Positions 9,601 through 16,519 are shown, numbered from the stretch's first letter. The stretch is DNA of 27,201 bases from Streptosporangiaceae bacterium (GCA_030041195.1 JASHOI010000674.1:1-27201), one strand, 5' to 3'. Translations and numbers: made by a program. The notes: generated from the letters alone by a model not told the origin.

Positions 9601-11645
9601 GGGACGCGTTCGCCTCCGGCGGTTCCGAGGGCTACGACCACAAGAAGATGGGGATCACGGCCCGGGGTGCCTGGGAATCGGTCAAGTTCCACTTCCAGAC
9701 CATGGGCATCGACGTCGACCAGACCGACTTCACCGTGGTCGGGATCGGCGACATGTCCGGCGACGTGTTCGGCAACGGCATGCTGCTGTCCCGGCACATC
9801 AGGCTCGTGGCCGCGTTCGATCACCGGCACCTGTTCCTGGATCCCGACCCGGATCCGGCGGCCAGCTTCGCCGAGCGGGAGCGGCTGTTCGCGCTGCCCC
9901 GGTCGTCGTGGGCGGACTACGACACCGCGCTGATCTCCGAGGGCGGCGGCGTGTGGCCGCGGTCGGCGAAGTCGGTGCCGGTCTCGCCGCAGGCGCGCGC
10001 GGTGCTCGGCCTCGCCGACGACGTGACCGCGCTGCCCCCCGATGAGCTGATCTCCGCCGTGCTGCGGGCCCCGGTCGACCTGCTGTGGAACGGCGGCATC
10101 GGCACCTACGTCAAGGCGACGAACCAGACCCAGGGGGACGCGGGGGACCGGACCAACGACGCGGTCCGGGTCGACGCGTCCGAGCTGCGGGTCCGGGTCG
10201 TCGGCGAAGGCGGGAACCTCGGGCTGACCCAGGAGGCCAGGATCGAGTACGCGCTCGGCGGCGGCCGGGTGGACACCGACTTCATCGACAACTCGGCCGG
10301 CGTGGACACCTCGGACCACGAGGTCAACATCAAGATCCTGCTGGACGGCGTGGTCAGGGACGGCGAGCTATCGCCCGCCGACCGGAACAAGCTGCTGCAC
10401 CAGATGACCGGCGAGGTCGGCGACCTGGTGCTCACCCACAACTACCTGCAAAACCGGGTGCTGGCCGCGTCCACGGCCCAGGCGCCGCAGATGCTGCACG
10501 TGCACGCCCGCTACATCCGCAAGCTGGAGCGCGACGGCCGGATCCGGCGCCGGCTCGACGTGCTGCCGGGGGACAAGGAGATCGCCGAGCGCCGCTCCGC
10601 GGGCACCGGCCTGACCAGCCCGGAGTTCTCCGTCCTGCTCGCGCAGACCAAGATCGCTGCGGCCCAGGAGGTGCTGGACTCCAGCCTGCCCGACGACCCG
10701 TACCTGCGTCGCGCGCTGACCGGCTACTTTCCCAGGCCACTGCGGGAGCACTACGCCGACCGGATGCGCTCCCACCGGCTGCACCGCGAGATCATCACCA
10801 CCGTCGTGGTCAACGACATGGTCGACCGATCGGGGATCACGTTCGCGTTCAGGCTCAACGAGGAGACCGGCGCATCGGTGCCGGACATCGCGGCCGCCTG
10901 GCTGGTCGCGCGCAACGTGTTCGACATGGACGGCTTCTGGGCGCAGGTAGAGGCGCTGGACGGCAAGGTGGACGCCTCGGTCCAGGTGCTGCTGAACCTC
11001 GAGGGCCGCAAGCTGACCGAGCGGGCGGCGCGGTGGCTGCTGCACAACCGCAGGCCACCGTTCGCCATCCAGGCCACGATCGACTTCCTCGCCGCTGGCG
11101 TGCTGACCGTCGGGCAGGGCCTGCCCAAGCTGCTCACCGGCAGCGACCTGACCGGGTTCGAGGAGCGCCGCGACTCGTTCACGGCCAGGGGCGTGCCGCT
11201 CGGCCTGGCCGAGCGGGTGGCCGCGATGGTCCCGGCCTACTCGGCCTTCGACATCGTGGACGTGGCCGCGAGCGTCGGCCGCCCGGTCGAGGAGACCGCC
11301 GAGGTGTACTTCGACCTGGCCGACCGGCTGCAGATCACCAGGCTGCGGGACCGGATCACCGCGCTGCCGCGCGAGGACCGGTGGAACACGATGGCCCGGG
11401 CCGCGCTGCGCGACGACCTGTACAGCGCGCACGCGTCGCTGGCCGCCGACGTGCTTCAGGTGACCGGGCCGGGCAGGCCGGAGCAACGGCTGGCCGCTTG
11501 GGTGCAGCGGAACGACTCGGCGGTGCGCCGGGCGGCGCAGACGCTGACCGAGATCTGGGAGACCGACCGGTTCACCGTGGCGACGCTGTCCGTGGCGGTG
11601 CGCGCGGTCCGCACCCTGGTCTCGGCCAGCGCGCTGCCCGGCTAG
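6669..11645 (+). CDS. NAD-specific glutamate dehydrogenase, large (GDH-180-type) class
   Basis: A 1,658-residue enzyme of the large NAD-glutamate dehydrogenase class known from Streptomyces and proteobacteria. It oxidatively deaminates glutamate to 2-oxoglutarate and ammonium. The long N-terminal half (about residues 1-720) carries ACT-like regulatory segments, for example DMPFLVDSIRMELSRH near residue 105. The catalytic core begins near residue 850 with GVARGGLRWSDRREDFRTE and contains the substrate-site lysine stretch PSGAKGGFVCKR near 887-898. The dinucleotide-binding VVGIGDMSGDVFGNG lies near 1022-1036, followed by NGGIGTYVKA and GEGGNLGLTQ. ATG 6669 is chosen over GTG 6660 because AAAGGAG at 6654-6660 is at proper spacing. 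Its last codons overlap the convergent dehydratase gene by four bases. With pruA it completes proline-to-2-oxoglutarate catabolism. Confidence 0.95.
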   Translation: MADTVGEEKEALLTKAAEAAAAAGSAVAAEARVGDLSNYLGAYYRHVALEDLAAAGPERLAATAIEEARFAAYRPQGRALVRVRRGERAACAAARDVVDIVTDDMPFLVDSIRMELSRHEVTTHLVVHPQFRVSRNIAGELREVIGLVDGERQTHDEVAESWTHIEIGRLSDDEAARLEHDLQRVLGDVRVAVEDWHRMQARAVQLAEQLAMVVDATAADGGGPSGDRPPGDESPAEVEALLRWLADGHFTFLGYREYNLVDGPDGMALRGVPGTGLGILRHDRAGSKSFAALPPEVRARARDPQLLILTKANSRSTVHRPSYLDYVAVKRLDSAGRVTGEYRFLGLYTHDAYTESITRIPVLRRKLTEVLAAFGFAADGHDGKDLAEFMESYPREDLFQTTVAQLVPVAEGVLRLRERTQPRLFLRKDIYGRYMSCLLYLPRDRYTTQVRLRTQEILRKALDGASVDYSVMVGESPVARLHIVVRAERGHLLPDVDAAKLETEVAAAIRSWDDDLAEEALCQLGDERGQAVLAMASGDAIPPTYKTDVPASVAVDDLEKILKLRESGENVAFDLWESESYVGGVPIEEPPAGPQDSDAGERVWRLSIYRTGSPITLTDVLPRLQHMGVDVVDEHPYEFDAAEPFWIYDFGLRRSSDAADASTRAPSSVASVKDLVQDALLALWHGDVEDDGFNALVLDGHLTWRQVVVLRAYAKYLRQAGSTFSQNYIERVLRSNITITRLLVRLFESRFDPDRQPGEAERSDAITEEIRGELDEVQSLDQDRILRAYWGLIQATLRTNYFTEPAPPRPEAPYLVVKLDAQRVPDLPAPRPAFELFVYSPRFEAVHLRFAGVARGGLRWSDRREDFRTEILGLAKAQEVKNSVIVPSGAKGGFVCKRLPDPSDREAYQGEVLACYRNFISAMLDVTDNLEAGRVVPPARVVRRDRDDVYLVVAADKGTATFSDTANEIAISRGFWLGDAFASGGSEGYDHKKMGITARGAWESVKFHFQTMGIDVDQTDFTVVGIGDMSGDVFGNGMLLSRHIRLVAAFDHRHLFLDPDPDPAASFAERERLFALPRSSWADYDTALISEGGGVWPRSAKSVPVSPQARAVLGLADDVTALPPDELISAVLRAPVDLLWNGGIGTYVKATNQTQGDAGDRTNDAVRVDASELRVRVVGEGGNLGLTQEARIEYALGGGRVDTDFIDNSAGVDTSDHEVNIKILLDGVVRDGELSPADRNKLLHQMTGEVGDLVLTHNYLQNRVLAASTAQAPQMLHVHARYIRKLERDGRIRRRLDVLPGDKEIAERRSAGTGLTSPEFSVLLAQTKIAAAQEVLDSSLPDDPYLRRALTGYFPRPLREHYADRMRSHRLHREIITTVVVNDMVDRSGITFAFRLNEETGASVPDIAAAWLVARNVFDMDGFWAQVEALDGKVDASVQVLLNLEGRKLTERAARWLLHNRRPPFAIQATIDFLAAGVLTVGQGLPKLLTGSDLTGFEERRDSFTARGVPLGLAERVAAMVPAYSAFDIVDVAASVGRPVEETAEVYFDLADRLQITRLRDRITALPREDRWNTMARAALRDDLYSAHASLAADVLQVTGPGRPEQRLAAWVQRNDSAVRRAAQTLTEIWETDRFTVATLSVAVRAVRTLVSASALPG

Positions 11646-12640
11646 TCGCTGCCCGCCTGCAGGAAGGCGAAGTCGGCGGGGTCGATGTTGCCGCCGGACA
11701 GCACGACGGCGATCCGCCGGCCGCTGATTTGCCGGCCCCCGGCCTGCACCGCGCCGCTGAGCAGCGCGGCCAGCGGTACCGCCCCGCTGGGCTCGACGAC
11801 AACCTTGAGCCTGGTGAAGCAGAACAGCATGGCTTCGACGATCGCCGCCTCGGGCACGGTCACGACGTCCTCGAGCTGCCGCTGGATGATCGGGAACGTG
11901 AGCTCTCCGGGCGTCAGGGACCGCAGTCCGTCGGCGATCGTGTCCACCGCGTCCAGCGTGATCCGGTGGCCGGCGCGCAGCGACCTCCTGGTGTCGTCGG
12001 CCCCGGCGGGCTCGACCCCGATCGTCGCCGCGCCGGGGAGCAGGGCCCGGACCGCGGTGCAGACGCCCGCGGCCAGGCCGCCGCCGCCCACCGGCACCAG
12101 CACCAGGTCGAGCTGGCCCGCCTGCTCGGCGAGTTCCACGCCGACGCTGCCCTGGCCGGCCATCACGTCGTAGTCGTCGAACGGCCTGATCAGCGTCAGC
12201 GACCGGGCCTCGGCCAGCGTGGCGGCCACCTCCTCGCGGCGCTCGGTGGCCGGGTCGTAGCGGCGGATCTCGGCGCCGTAGCCCTCGATCGCGGCCAGCT
12301 TGGCCGGCGAGGCGGTCTCCGGCACCACGACCACCGCGCGGGTGCCCAGCAGCGAGGCTGCAAGCGCCACGGCGGCACCGTGGTTGCCCGACGAATACGC
12401 GACTACCCCGTTCGCCTTTTCGTCCGCGTCGAGCAGGCTGAGGCGGTTGTAGGCGCCGCGGAACTTAAACGACCCACCGCGCTGAAATGGCTCCGCCTTC
12501 AGGCATACAGTGGCGCCGCACCTGGCGTCGAGAGTGGCGGAAGTGAGCAGCGGGGTGCGGTGTGCAATCCCGGCAAGCCGGGCAGCAGCCGCCTGAATAC
12601 GGTCAAATGTGAGCGGCGGCCGGTCGGCGGGCGTGGGAAT
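11642..12640 (-). CDS. PLP-dependent threonine/serine dehydratase, non-standard start codon
   Basis: A type-II-fold PLP enzyme of about 332 residues that deaminates threonine and/or serine to a 2-oxo acid. Features are the PLP lysine (about residue 59) in GGSFKFRGAYNRL, YSSGNHGAAVALAASLLG, the phosphate-binding PVGGGGLAAG and the C-terminal VVLSGGNID. The first standard start (GTG 12,370) lies after the PLP lysine and cannot give an active enzyme, yet the frame stays open and strongly family-like back to RIQAAAARLAGIAHRTPLL and beyond, until a stop at 12,662-12,664. No ATG, GTG or TTG occurs there. ATT 12,640 is proposed because AAAGG lies about seven bases upstream and the resulting length fits the family. 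A lost start or a sequencing error remain alternatives. No C-terminal ACT domain is present, which suggests a catabolic rather than an isoleucine-inhibited biosynthetic enzyme. Confidence 0.82.
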   Translation of the reverse strand: MPTPADRPPLTFDRIQAAAARLAGIAHRTPLLTSATLDARCGATVCLKAEPFQRGGSFKFRGAYNRLSLLDADEKANGVVAYSSGNHGAAVALAASLLGTRAVVVVPETASPAKLAAIEGYGAEIRRYDPATERREEVAATLAEARSLTLIRPFDDYDVMAGQGSVGVELAEQAGQLDLVLVPVGGGGLAAGVCTAVRALLPGAATIGVEPAGADDTRRSLRAGHRITLDAVDTIADGLRSLTPGELTFPIIQRQLEDVVTVPEAAIVEAMLFCFTRLKVVVEPSGAVPLAALLSGAVQAGGRQISGRRIAVVLSGGNIDPADFAFLQAGSD

Positions 12641-12663
12641 GGGGAAGCCTTTCGTTCGGCCCT

Positions 12664-12700
12664 AGCTAACGTTTGTCTTCTCTGCAAACGATAGCTTGCA
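12664..12700. promoter_or_regulatory. Overlapping inverted repeats between divergent dehydratase and prfB
   Basis: Two overlapping dyads sit in the 114-bp gap between the divergent genes. AGCTAACGTTTG (12,664-12,675) pairs with CAAACGATAGCT (12,685-12,696) across a 9-base spacer with one mismatch. TGCAAACGATAGCTTGCA (12,683-12,700) is an 18-bp palindrome with seven of nine positions symmetric. This is typical of an operator for a dimeric repressor controlling one or both genes; an attenuator hairpin in the dehydratase leader is an alternative. Confidence 0.4.
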
Positions 12701-12754
12701 GATATCCGGCCGCGGCAACAAGCGGACATGCCAGCCTGACGTAGGCTTTCCGGC

Positions 12755-13858
12755 ATGGCTACGGACCCTGCGGGCGAAATCTCGGAACTGTCGTCGACGC
12801 TCGCCAGCGTGGAAGCCGTCCTCGACCCGGACGCCATGCAGGATGAAGCCGAGGGGCTCCGGAAGCGCGCGGCCGAGCCGGGGCTGTGGGAAGACCAGGA
12901 GCAGGCGCAGGCGGTCACCCGCCGGCTGTCCTACCTCGACGGTGAGCTGTCCAGGCTGGAGGGCCTGCACCGGCGGCTCGAGGACACCAAGGTGCTGTTC
13001 GAGCTGGCCGAGAGCGAGCGCGACGAGGCGACCAGGGAGGAGGCGACCCGCGACCTGGCGGCGCTCCGCAAGGAGATCGACCAGCTTGAGGTCAGGACCC
13101 TGCTGTCCGGTGAGTACGACGCCCGCGAGGCGCTGATCACGATCAACGCGCAGGCGGGCGGCGCCGACGCGGCGGACTGGGCCGAGGGCCTGCGCCGGAT
13201 CTACCTGCGCTGGGCCGAGCGGCACGGGTACCCGACCGAGATCTACGACACCTCCTACGCGGAAGAGGCGGGGATCAAGTCGACCACGTTCGCGGTCAAG
13301 ACCCCGTACGCCTACGGCACGCTGCGCGGCGAGCACGGCACCCACCGGATGGTGCGGATCTCGAAGTACGACAACCAGGGCCGCAGGCAGACCTCGTTCG
13401 CGGGCGTCGACGTGATCCCGGTGGTCCAGCAGGCCGACCACATCGAGGTGCCCGAGGACGAGATACGAGTGGACGTGTTCCGGTCCAGCGGGCCCGGCGG
13501 CCAGGGCGTCAACACCACCGACTCGGCGGTCCGGATCACCCACCTGCCGACCGGGATCGTGGTCTCCTGCCAGAACGAGCGCAGCCAGATCCAGAACCGC
13601 GCCAGCGCGATGGCCGTCCTGCAGGCCAAGCTGCTCGAGCGCAAGCGGGAGGAGCAGCAAGCCAAACTGGCCGAGCTGCGCGGGGATCACGCCGGAAGCT
13701 GGGGCACCCAGATCCGCAACTACGTCCTGCACCCGTACCAGAACATCAAGGACCTGCGGACCGGCATCGAGACCGGGAACACCACCGCGGTGATGGACGG
13801 CGAGATCGACGACTTCATCGACGCCGAGATCCGCTGGCTGCGCACCCAGGGCCTATAG
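12755..13858 (+). CDS. prfB: Peptide chain release factor 2, with variant codon-recognition tripeptide
   Basis: A 367-residue class-I release factor. RF2 releases finished protein at UGA and UAA codons. The peptidyl-hydrolysis motif GGQ is at residues 248-250 ([23 protein letters not shown]), and the overall sequence ([61 protein letters not shown]) is clearly RF2 rather than RF1. There is no internal in-frame stop, so the +1 programmed frameshift known from many bacteria is absent, as is usual in actinobacteria. The stop-codon-reading loop reads [17 protein letters not shown]: Ser203-Lys204-Tyr205 replace the family-standard Ser-Pro-Phe. The gene itself ends in TAG, an RF1 codon. It is normally adjacent to ftsEX-smpB, but here it is separated by about 3 kb. 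Confidence 0.96.
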   Translation: MATDPAGEISELSSTLASVEAVLDPDAMQDEAEGLRKRAAEPGLWEDQEQAQAVTRRLSYLDGELSRLEGLHRRLEDTKVLFELAESERDEATREEATRDLAALRKEIDQLEVRTLLSGEYDAREALITINAQAGGADAADWAEGLRRIYLRWAERHGYPTEIYDTSYAEEAGIKSTTFAVKTPYAYGTLRGEHGTHRMVRISKYDNQGRRQTSFAGVDVIPVVQQADHIEVPEDEIRVDVFRSSGPGGQGVNTTDSAVRITHLPTGIVVSCQNERSQIQNRASAMAVLQAKLLERKREEQQAKLAELRGDHAGSWGTQIRNYVLHPYQNIKDLRTGIETGNTTAVMDGEIDDFIDAEIRWLRTQGL

Positions 13859-13859
13859 G

Positions 13860-13916
13860 TCCCCACCCCCCGCTCCCCCCTCCCCCTCCCCCTCCCCCCT
13901 CCCCGCTCTCCGCCCC
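13860..13916 (+). repeat. Homopyrimidine (C/T) tract after prfB
   Basis: Immediately after the prfB stop comes a nearly pure C/T stretch with repeated CTCCCCC units. The complementary strand therefore carries at least six runs of four or more G separated by single A or short linkers, a strong G-quadruplex candidate. It could act as a transcription or replication pause site. Confidence 0.7.
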
Positions 13917-13962
13917 TGCGGCGTCTTGCGCAGCCCGCCACACTTCCGCCCCCCGGCGGTTC

Positions 13963-14024
13963 CAATGGGGTGGTGGGTCCCACGCTGTTGCTGTTTGAAC
14001 ATCGTGGGCCCCACCACCCCGTTG
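13963..14024. repeat. Hairpin repeat element, copy 1
   Basis: An inverted repeat with 22-base arms at 13,963-13,984 and 14,003-14,024 around an 18-base loop. The arms match except for one mismatch and one G-T pair; the core is GGGGTGGTGGGTCCCACG. The loop contains TTGCTGTTTGAAC. A near-identical copy lies 125 bp downstream. The gap between prfB and the solute-binding gene (13,859-14,373) holds no convincing gene; apparent open frames across it are by-products of these repeats. Confidence 0.85.
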
Positions 14025-14086
14025 CGTCGCCGGGTGCCCCGCGCCGTTGCGGTCCCGCGGGGTCCGTTTCTGGCCCCGGGGGGGTT

Positions 14087-14150
14087 GCAATGGGGTGGTG
14101 GGTCCCACGCTGTTGCTGTTTGAACGTCGTGGGCCCCACCACCCCGTTGC
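14087..14150. repeat. Hairpin repeat element, copy 2
   Basis: The second copy of the palindromic element, with arms at 14,087-14,109 and 14,128-14,150 and an 18-base loop differing from copy 1 by a single base. The sequence CGTTGCGGTCCCGCGG also occurs twice, at 14,045-14,060 and 14,145-14,160, so the flanks are partly duplicated too. It could be a bidirectional terminator pair, a REP/MITE-like element or a small structured RNA. Confidence 0.85.
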
Positions 14151-14345
14151 GGTCCCGCGGCGCCCGCGGCCACGCTTCGCCTCCTCGGCCTTGGCCGCTG
14201 CCCAGTGCCGGCGACACCATAGCCCGGGCGGCGGCGGGGCTCACCAGGCGCCGGATGTGCGAGGTATGTCCCGTGTGGGGGCAGGTGGGCGGGGAGCACG
14301 CCGCGGGCGGCCGCCCCCGCTGGGGGACGGCCGCCCGCTGGGTTC

Positions 14346-14364
14346 CGGGGGGCAGAGCCCCCCG
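14346..14364 (-). terminator. Terminator-like hairpin of the solute-binding protein gene
   Basis: The perfect inverted repeat CGGGGGGC-AGA-GCCCCCCG lies 10 bases beyond the stop codon of the minus-strand solute-binding gene. The stem is very strong, but no T-tract follows, as is common in GC-rich actinobacteria. Confidence 0.6.
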
Positions 14365-14373
14365 CGGGTGGGG

Positions 14374-16239
14374 TTACTTCACGAAGTACCAATTCTCGGG
14401 CGTGATGCTGAGCGTCGGGCTCTGCGGGAAGTAACCCTTGAGGTCGTTTGCGACCTCGGTCAGGGTGTAGGCGGCGTTCGGCTGGTACATGACCGGCAGC
14501 TGCGGCGCCAGGTAGTCCTGCCACTTGTAGAACAGCGACAGGTTGTCATTCGTCAGCGTCTGCTCGATCAGCGAGTCGTTGGTCGAGTTGCTGTACCCGC
14601 CGGAGTTCGCGACGGCGCCACTCAGGAACAGCTGGTCGCCGGTTGGCAGGTAGTCCGGGGAGAACGACCAGCCGAATCCCCAGTTCGCCATGTCCCAGTT
14701 GCATGGGGACTTGACGACCACGCAGTTGCCGCCGGCCACCGAGAGCACGTCGCCGAGCGTCTTCGGCACCAGGTTCAGCTTGATCCCGATCGACGACGCG
14801 TTGGACTGCAGCTGTGTCATCTCCTGCTGGACCCAGGCGGTCCCGGTCAGGTACAGGAAGTTGAAGTTCAGCGCGGTGCCCGCGCTGATCCCCGCGCCGC
14901 ACTCGTCCGAGGCCGTGCCTGGCTTGACGCAGGTGCTCGTCCCGCTCGGCACCACCTTCCAGCCGTGGCTGGTCAGCAGGTCCTTGGCCTTGGTCGGGTT
15001 GTACGGATACGGGTCACCCTGGCGGCCCTTGGTCGACAGCCACTTGGTGGCCGGAGTGGCGGCAACCGGGCCGACGGTGAGCGCCCCGTACCCGCGGAGC
15101 GGGCCCGAGATGATCGCGGCCTGGTTCATCTCGTACTGCAGCGCCTGCCGGAAGTAGAGCTGCTTGAAGATGGCGCCGTGGTCACCGATGCTGGACTGGT
15201 AGTTCAGCACGTAGTAGTCGATTCCCCACGGGTACAGCGGATCGAGCGTGTAGCCCGACAGCGGGTTGGAGCCCACTGCCGCGCCGCTCGGCTTGGCCGG
15301 GGCGTCCTGGTCGGGCAGGTAGCCGACGTCGATCTTGGTGCTGGAACTCGGCGAGCGCAGCACGTCGTACTCGGCCGCGTCGGTGGTGAACGGCACCTCT
15401 TCGAACACCGACAGCTTCGGCTTGACCGGGCCCGAGTACTTCGGGTTCGGCACGAACGAGATGTGGCCGTCGGCATTGAACGCGCTCAGCCGCCACGGCC
15501 CGTCCACGATGCCCCAGATCGGCGAGCTCGCATACCCGGTGACGTCCTCGGCCTCCTTGTTCAGGTAGGTGTAGACGGCCGCGCAGTCGCTAACCGTGGT
15601 GGCGCAGCTGCTGGCGCCGCTGGCGGTCCTGTCCCACGCGGCGGGCATCGGCACGATCTGGCTCAGGTCGTTGTACAGCAGCCAGGTCGGGGAGTACGAC
15701 TTGCTCATCGTCATCTGGAGCTCGGTCGGGCTGACGACGTGGATGTCGGTCATGTTCGCCGGGAAGCCGGTGTAGGCGCCGTAGTCGGCGGGCTCGGCCG
15801 TCTCCATGTTCAGCCAGAACATCACGTCCTGCGCGGTGACCTGGGTGCCGTTGGACCACATGTAGTGCTTCAGCGTGATCGTCACGGTCCTCCCGCTGAC
15901 CACCGGCGCGTTGGCCAGGCTCAGCGAGTAGTTCACCTCGGGCTGGCCGTTCTGGCCGAACCAGTACAGCGGCCGGTACATCAGGTACTGGAAGTCGAAC
16001 AGGTTCAGGTTGCTGATGTTGGCGCTGTCCACGTACGGGAAGATGTAGCTCGGCACGCTGGACGGCGGCTCCGCCCACACCGCGGTGCCGCCCTTGACGG
16101 GGGTTGTCCCCGATGACGTGGAACTAGGACTGCTGCTGCACCCGGCCGCGACGAGCGCCAGCACCGCAGCGCCTGCCGCCAGTAGCCGAAGGTGGAGCCT
16201 AGGTCGTGATCGACGTAGCCGCGCGGGCACTGACCTCAT
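14374..16239 (-). CDS. ABC transporter substrate-binding lipoprotein, solute-binding family 5 (peptide/opine type)
   Basis: A secreted lipoprotein of 621 residues. The N-terminus has several arginines, a hydrophobic segment (about 19-32) and a lipobox AAGC with Cys34, followed by a Ser/Thr linker. The body matches family 5 (DppA/OppA-like) solute-binding proteins: MYRPLYWFGQNGQPEVNYSLSLA, the core HYMWSNGTQVTAQDVMFWLN, and GPWRLSAFNADGHISFVPNPKYSG. ATG 16,239 is chosen over the upstream TTG 16,269 because GGAAGGA lies just before it and the signal peptide begins there. No permease or ATPase gene adjoins it, so it is an orphan receptor that presumably works with a transporter encoded elsewhere. 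It lies opposite to, and interrupts, the usual prfB-ftsE arrangement. The ligand cannot be read from sequence. Confidence 0.93.
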   Translation of the reverse strand: MRSVPARLRRSRPRLHLRLLAAGAAVLALVAAGCSSSPSSTSSGTTPVKGGTAVWAEPPSSVPSYIFPYVDSANISNLNLFDFQYLMYRPLYWFGQNGQPEVNYSLSLANAPVVSGRTVTITLKHYMWSNGTQVTAQDVMFWLNMETAEPADYGAYTGFPANMTDIHVVSPTELQMTMSKSYSPTWLLYNDLSQIVPMPAAWDRTASGASSCATTVSDCAAVYTYLNKEAEDVTGYASSPIWGIVDGPWRLSAFNADGHISFVPNPKYSGPVKPKLSVFEEVPFTTDAAEYDVLRSPSSSTKIDVGYLPDQDAPAKPSGAAVGSNPLSGYTLDPLYPWGIDYYVLNYQSSIGDHGAIFKQLYFRQALQYEMNQAAIISGPLRGYGALTVGPVAATPATKWLSTKGRQGDPYPYNPTKAKDLLTSHGWKVVPSGTSTCVKPGTASDECGAGISAGTALNFNFLYLTGTAWVQQEMTQLQSNASSIGIKLNLVPKTLGDVLSVAGGNCVVVKSPCNWDMANWGFGWSFSPDYLPTGDQLFLSGAVANSGGYSNSTNDSLIEQTLTNDNLSLFYKWQDYLAPQLPVMYQPNAAYTLTEVANDLKGYFPQSPTLSITPENWYFVK

Positions 16240-16334
16240 ATTGGGGTTCCTTCCGGGCGCTTGGGCCAAGACGGCAAGGCCGACGGGCCTTGGTTTCGCG
16301 CGGGGCAGCCCGTCGGCGTCACGCCATGTGATCG

Positions 16335-16454
16335 GTAACGCTTACTGCAGCATGCCGAGGCGCATGTGGTCTAGTGCAACGATAGGAATAGTCCCAGGCT
16401 GGGATGCTTTTGTGATGTGCGCGTGACTATAGTCCGGCCGTGACCGTACGTCAC
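16335..16454. promoter_or_regulatory. Cluster of short palindromes upstream of the solute-binding gene
   Basis: Within the 301-bp gap between two minus-strand genes are several dyads: GTAA-CGC-TTAC at 16,335-16,345, TCCCAG-G-CTGGGA at 16,392-16,404, GACTATAGTC at 16,425-16,434 and GTGAC-N5-GTCAC at 16,440-16,454. This density suggests a regulated promoter for the solute-binding gene. The first site, about 100 bp from its start codon, is LacI-operator-like. No gene is visible in this gap. Confidence 0.4.
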
Positions 16455-16519
16455 CGCCGTACGTAGCCGCGCCTGCCCGGCGCGTAGCCGGTCACGGCCG
16501 AGCCGACGGTCCGCCTCTG

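Noticed and set aside
5598..10319. A minus-strand open frame of over 1,500 codons opposite kynA and the NAD-glutamate dehydrogenase.
   Set aside because: It is an antisense shadow created by high GC; the translation is Arg/Gly/Val/His-rich without domains, while the plus strand encodes clear enzymes.
10085..12694. An 869-codon plus-strand frame overlapping the end of glutamate dehydrogenase and the dehydratase.
   Set aside because: It is Arg/Gly-rich without motifs and overlaps two well-supported genes in other frames.
12755..12850. Checked for the programmed +1 frameshift of bacterial prfB.
   Set aside because: The reading frame is continuous from ATG 12,755 with no internal in-frame stop.
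13860..14373. Considered a CRISPR array because of the repeated palindromic units.
   Set aside because: There are only two units, 125 bp apart, each with large internal dyads; no regular spacers and no cas genes.
13720..14524. Overlapping open frames on both strands through the repeat region after prfB, some over 150 codons.
   Set aside because: They run through hairpin repeats and GC-rich low-complexity sequence, read the palindrome arms in both directions, have no recognisable domain, and conflict with prfB or the solute-binding gene.
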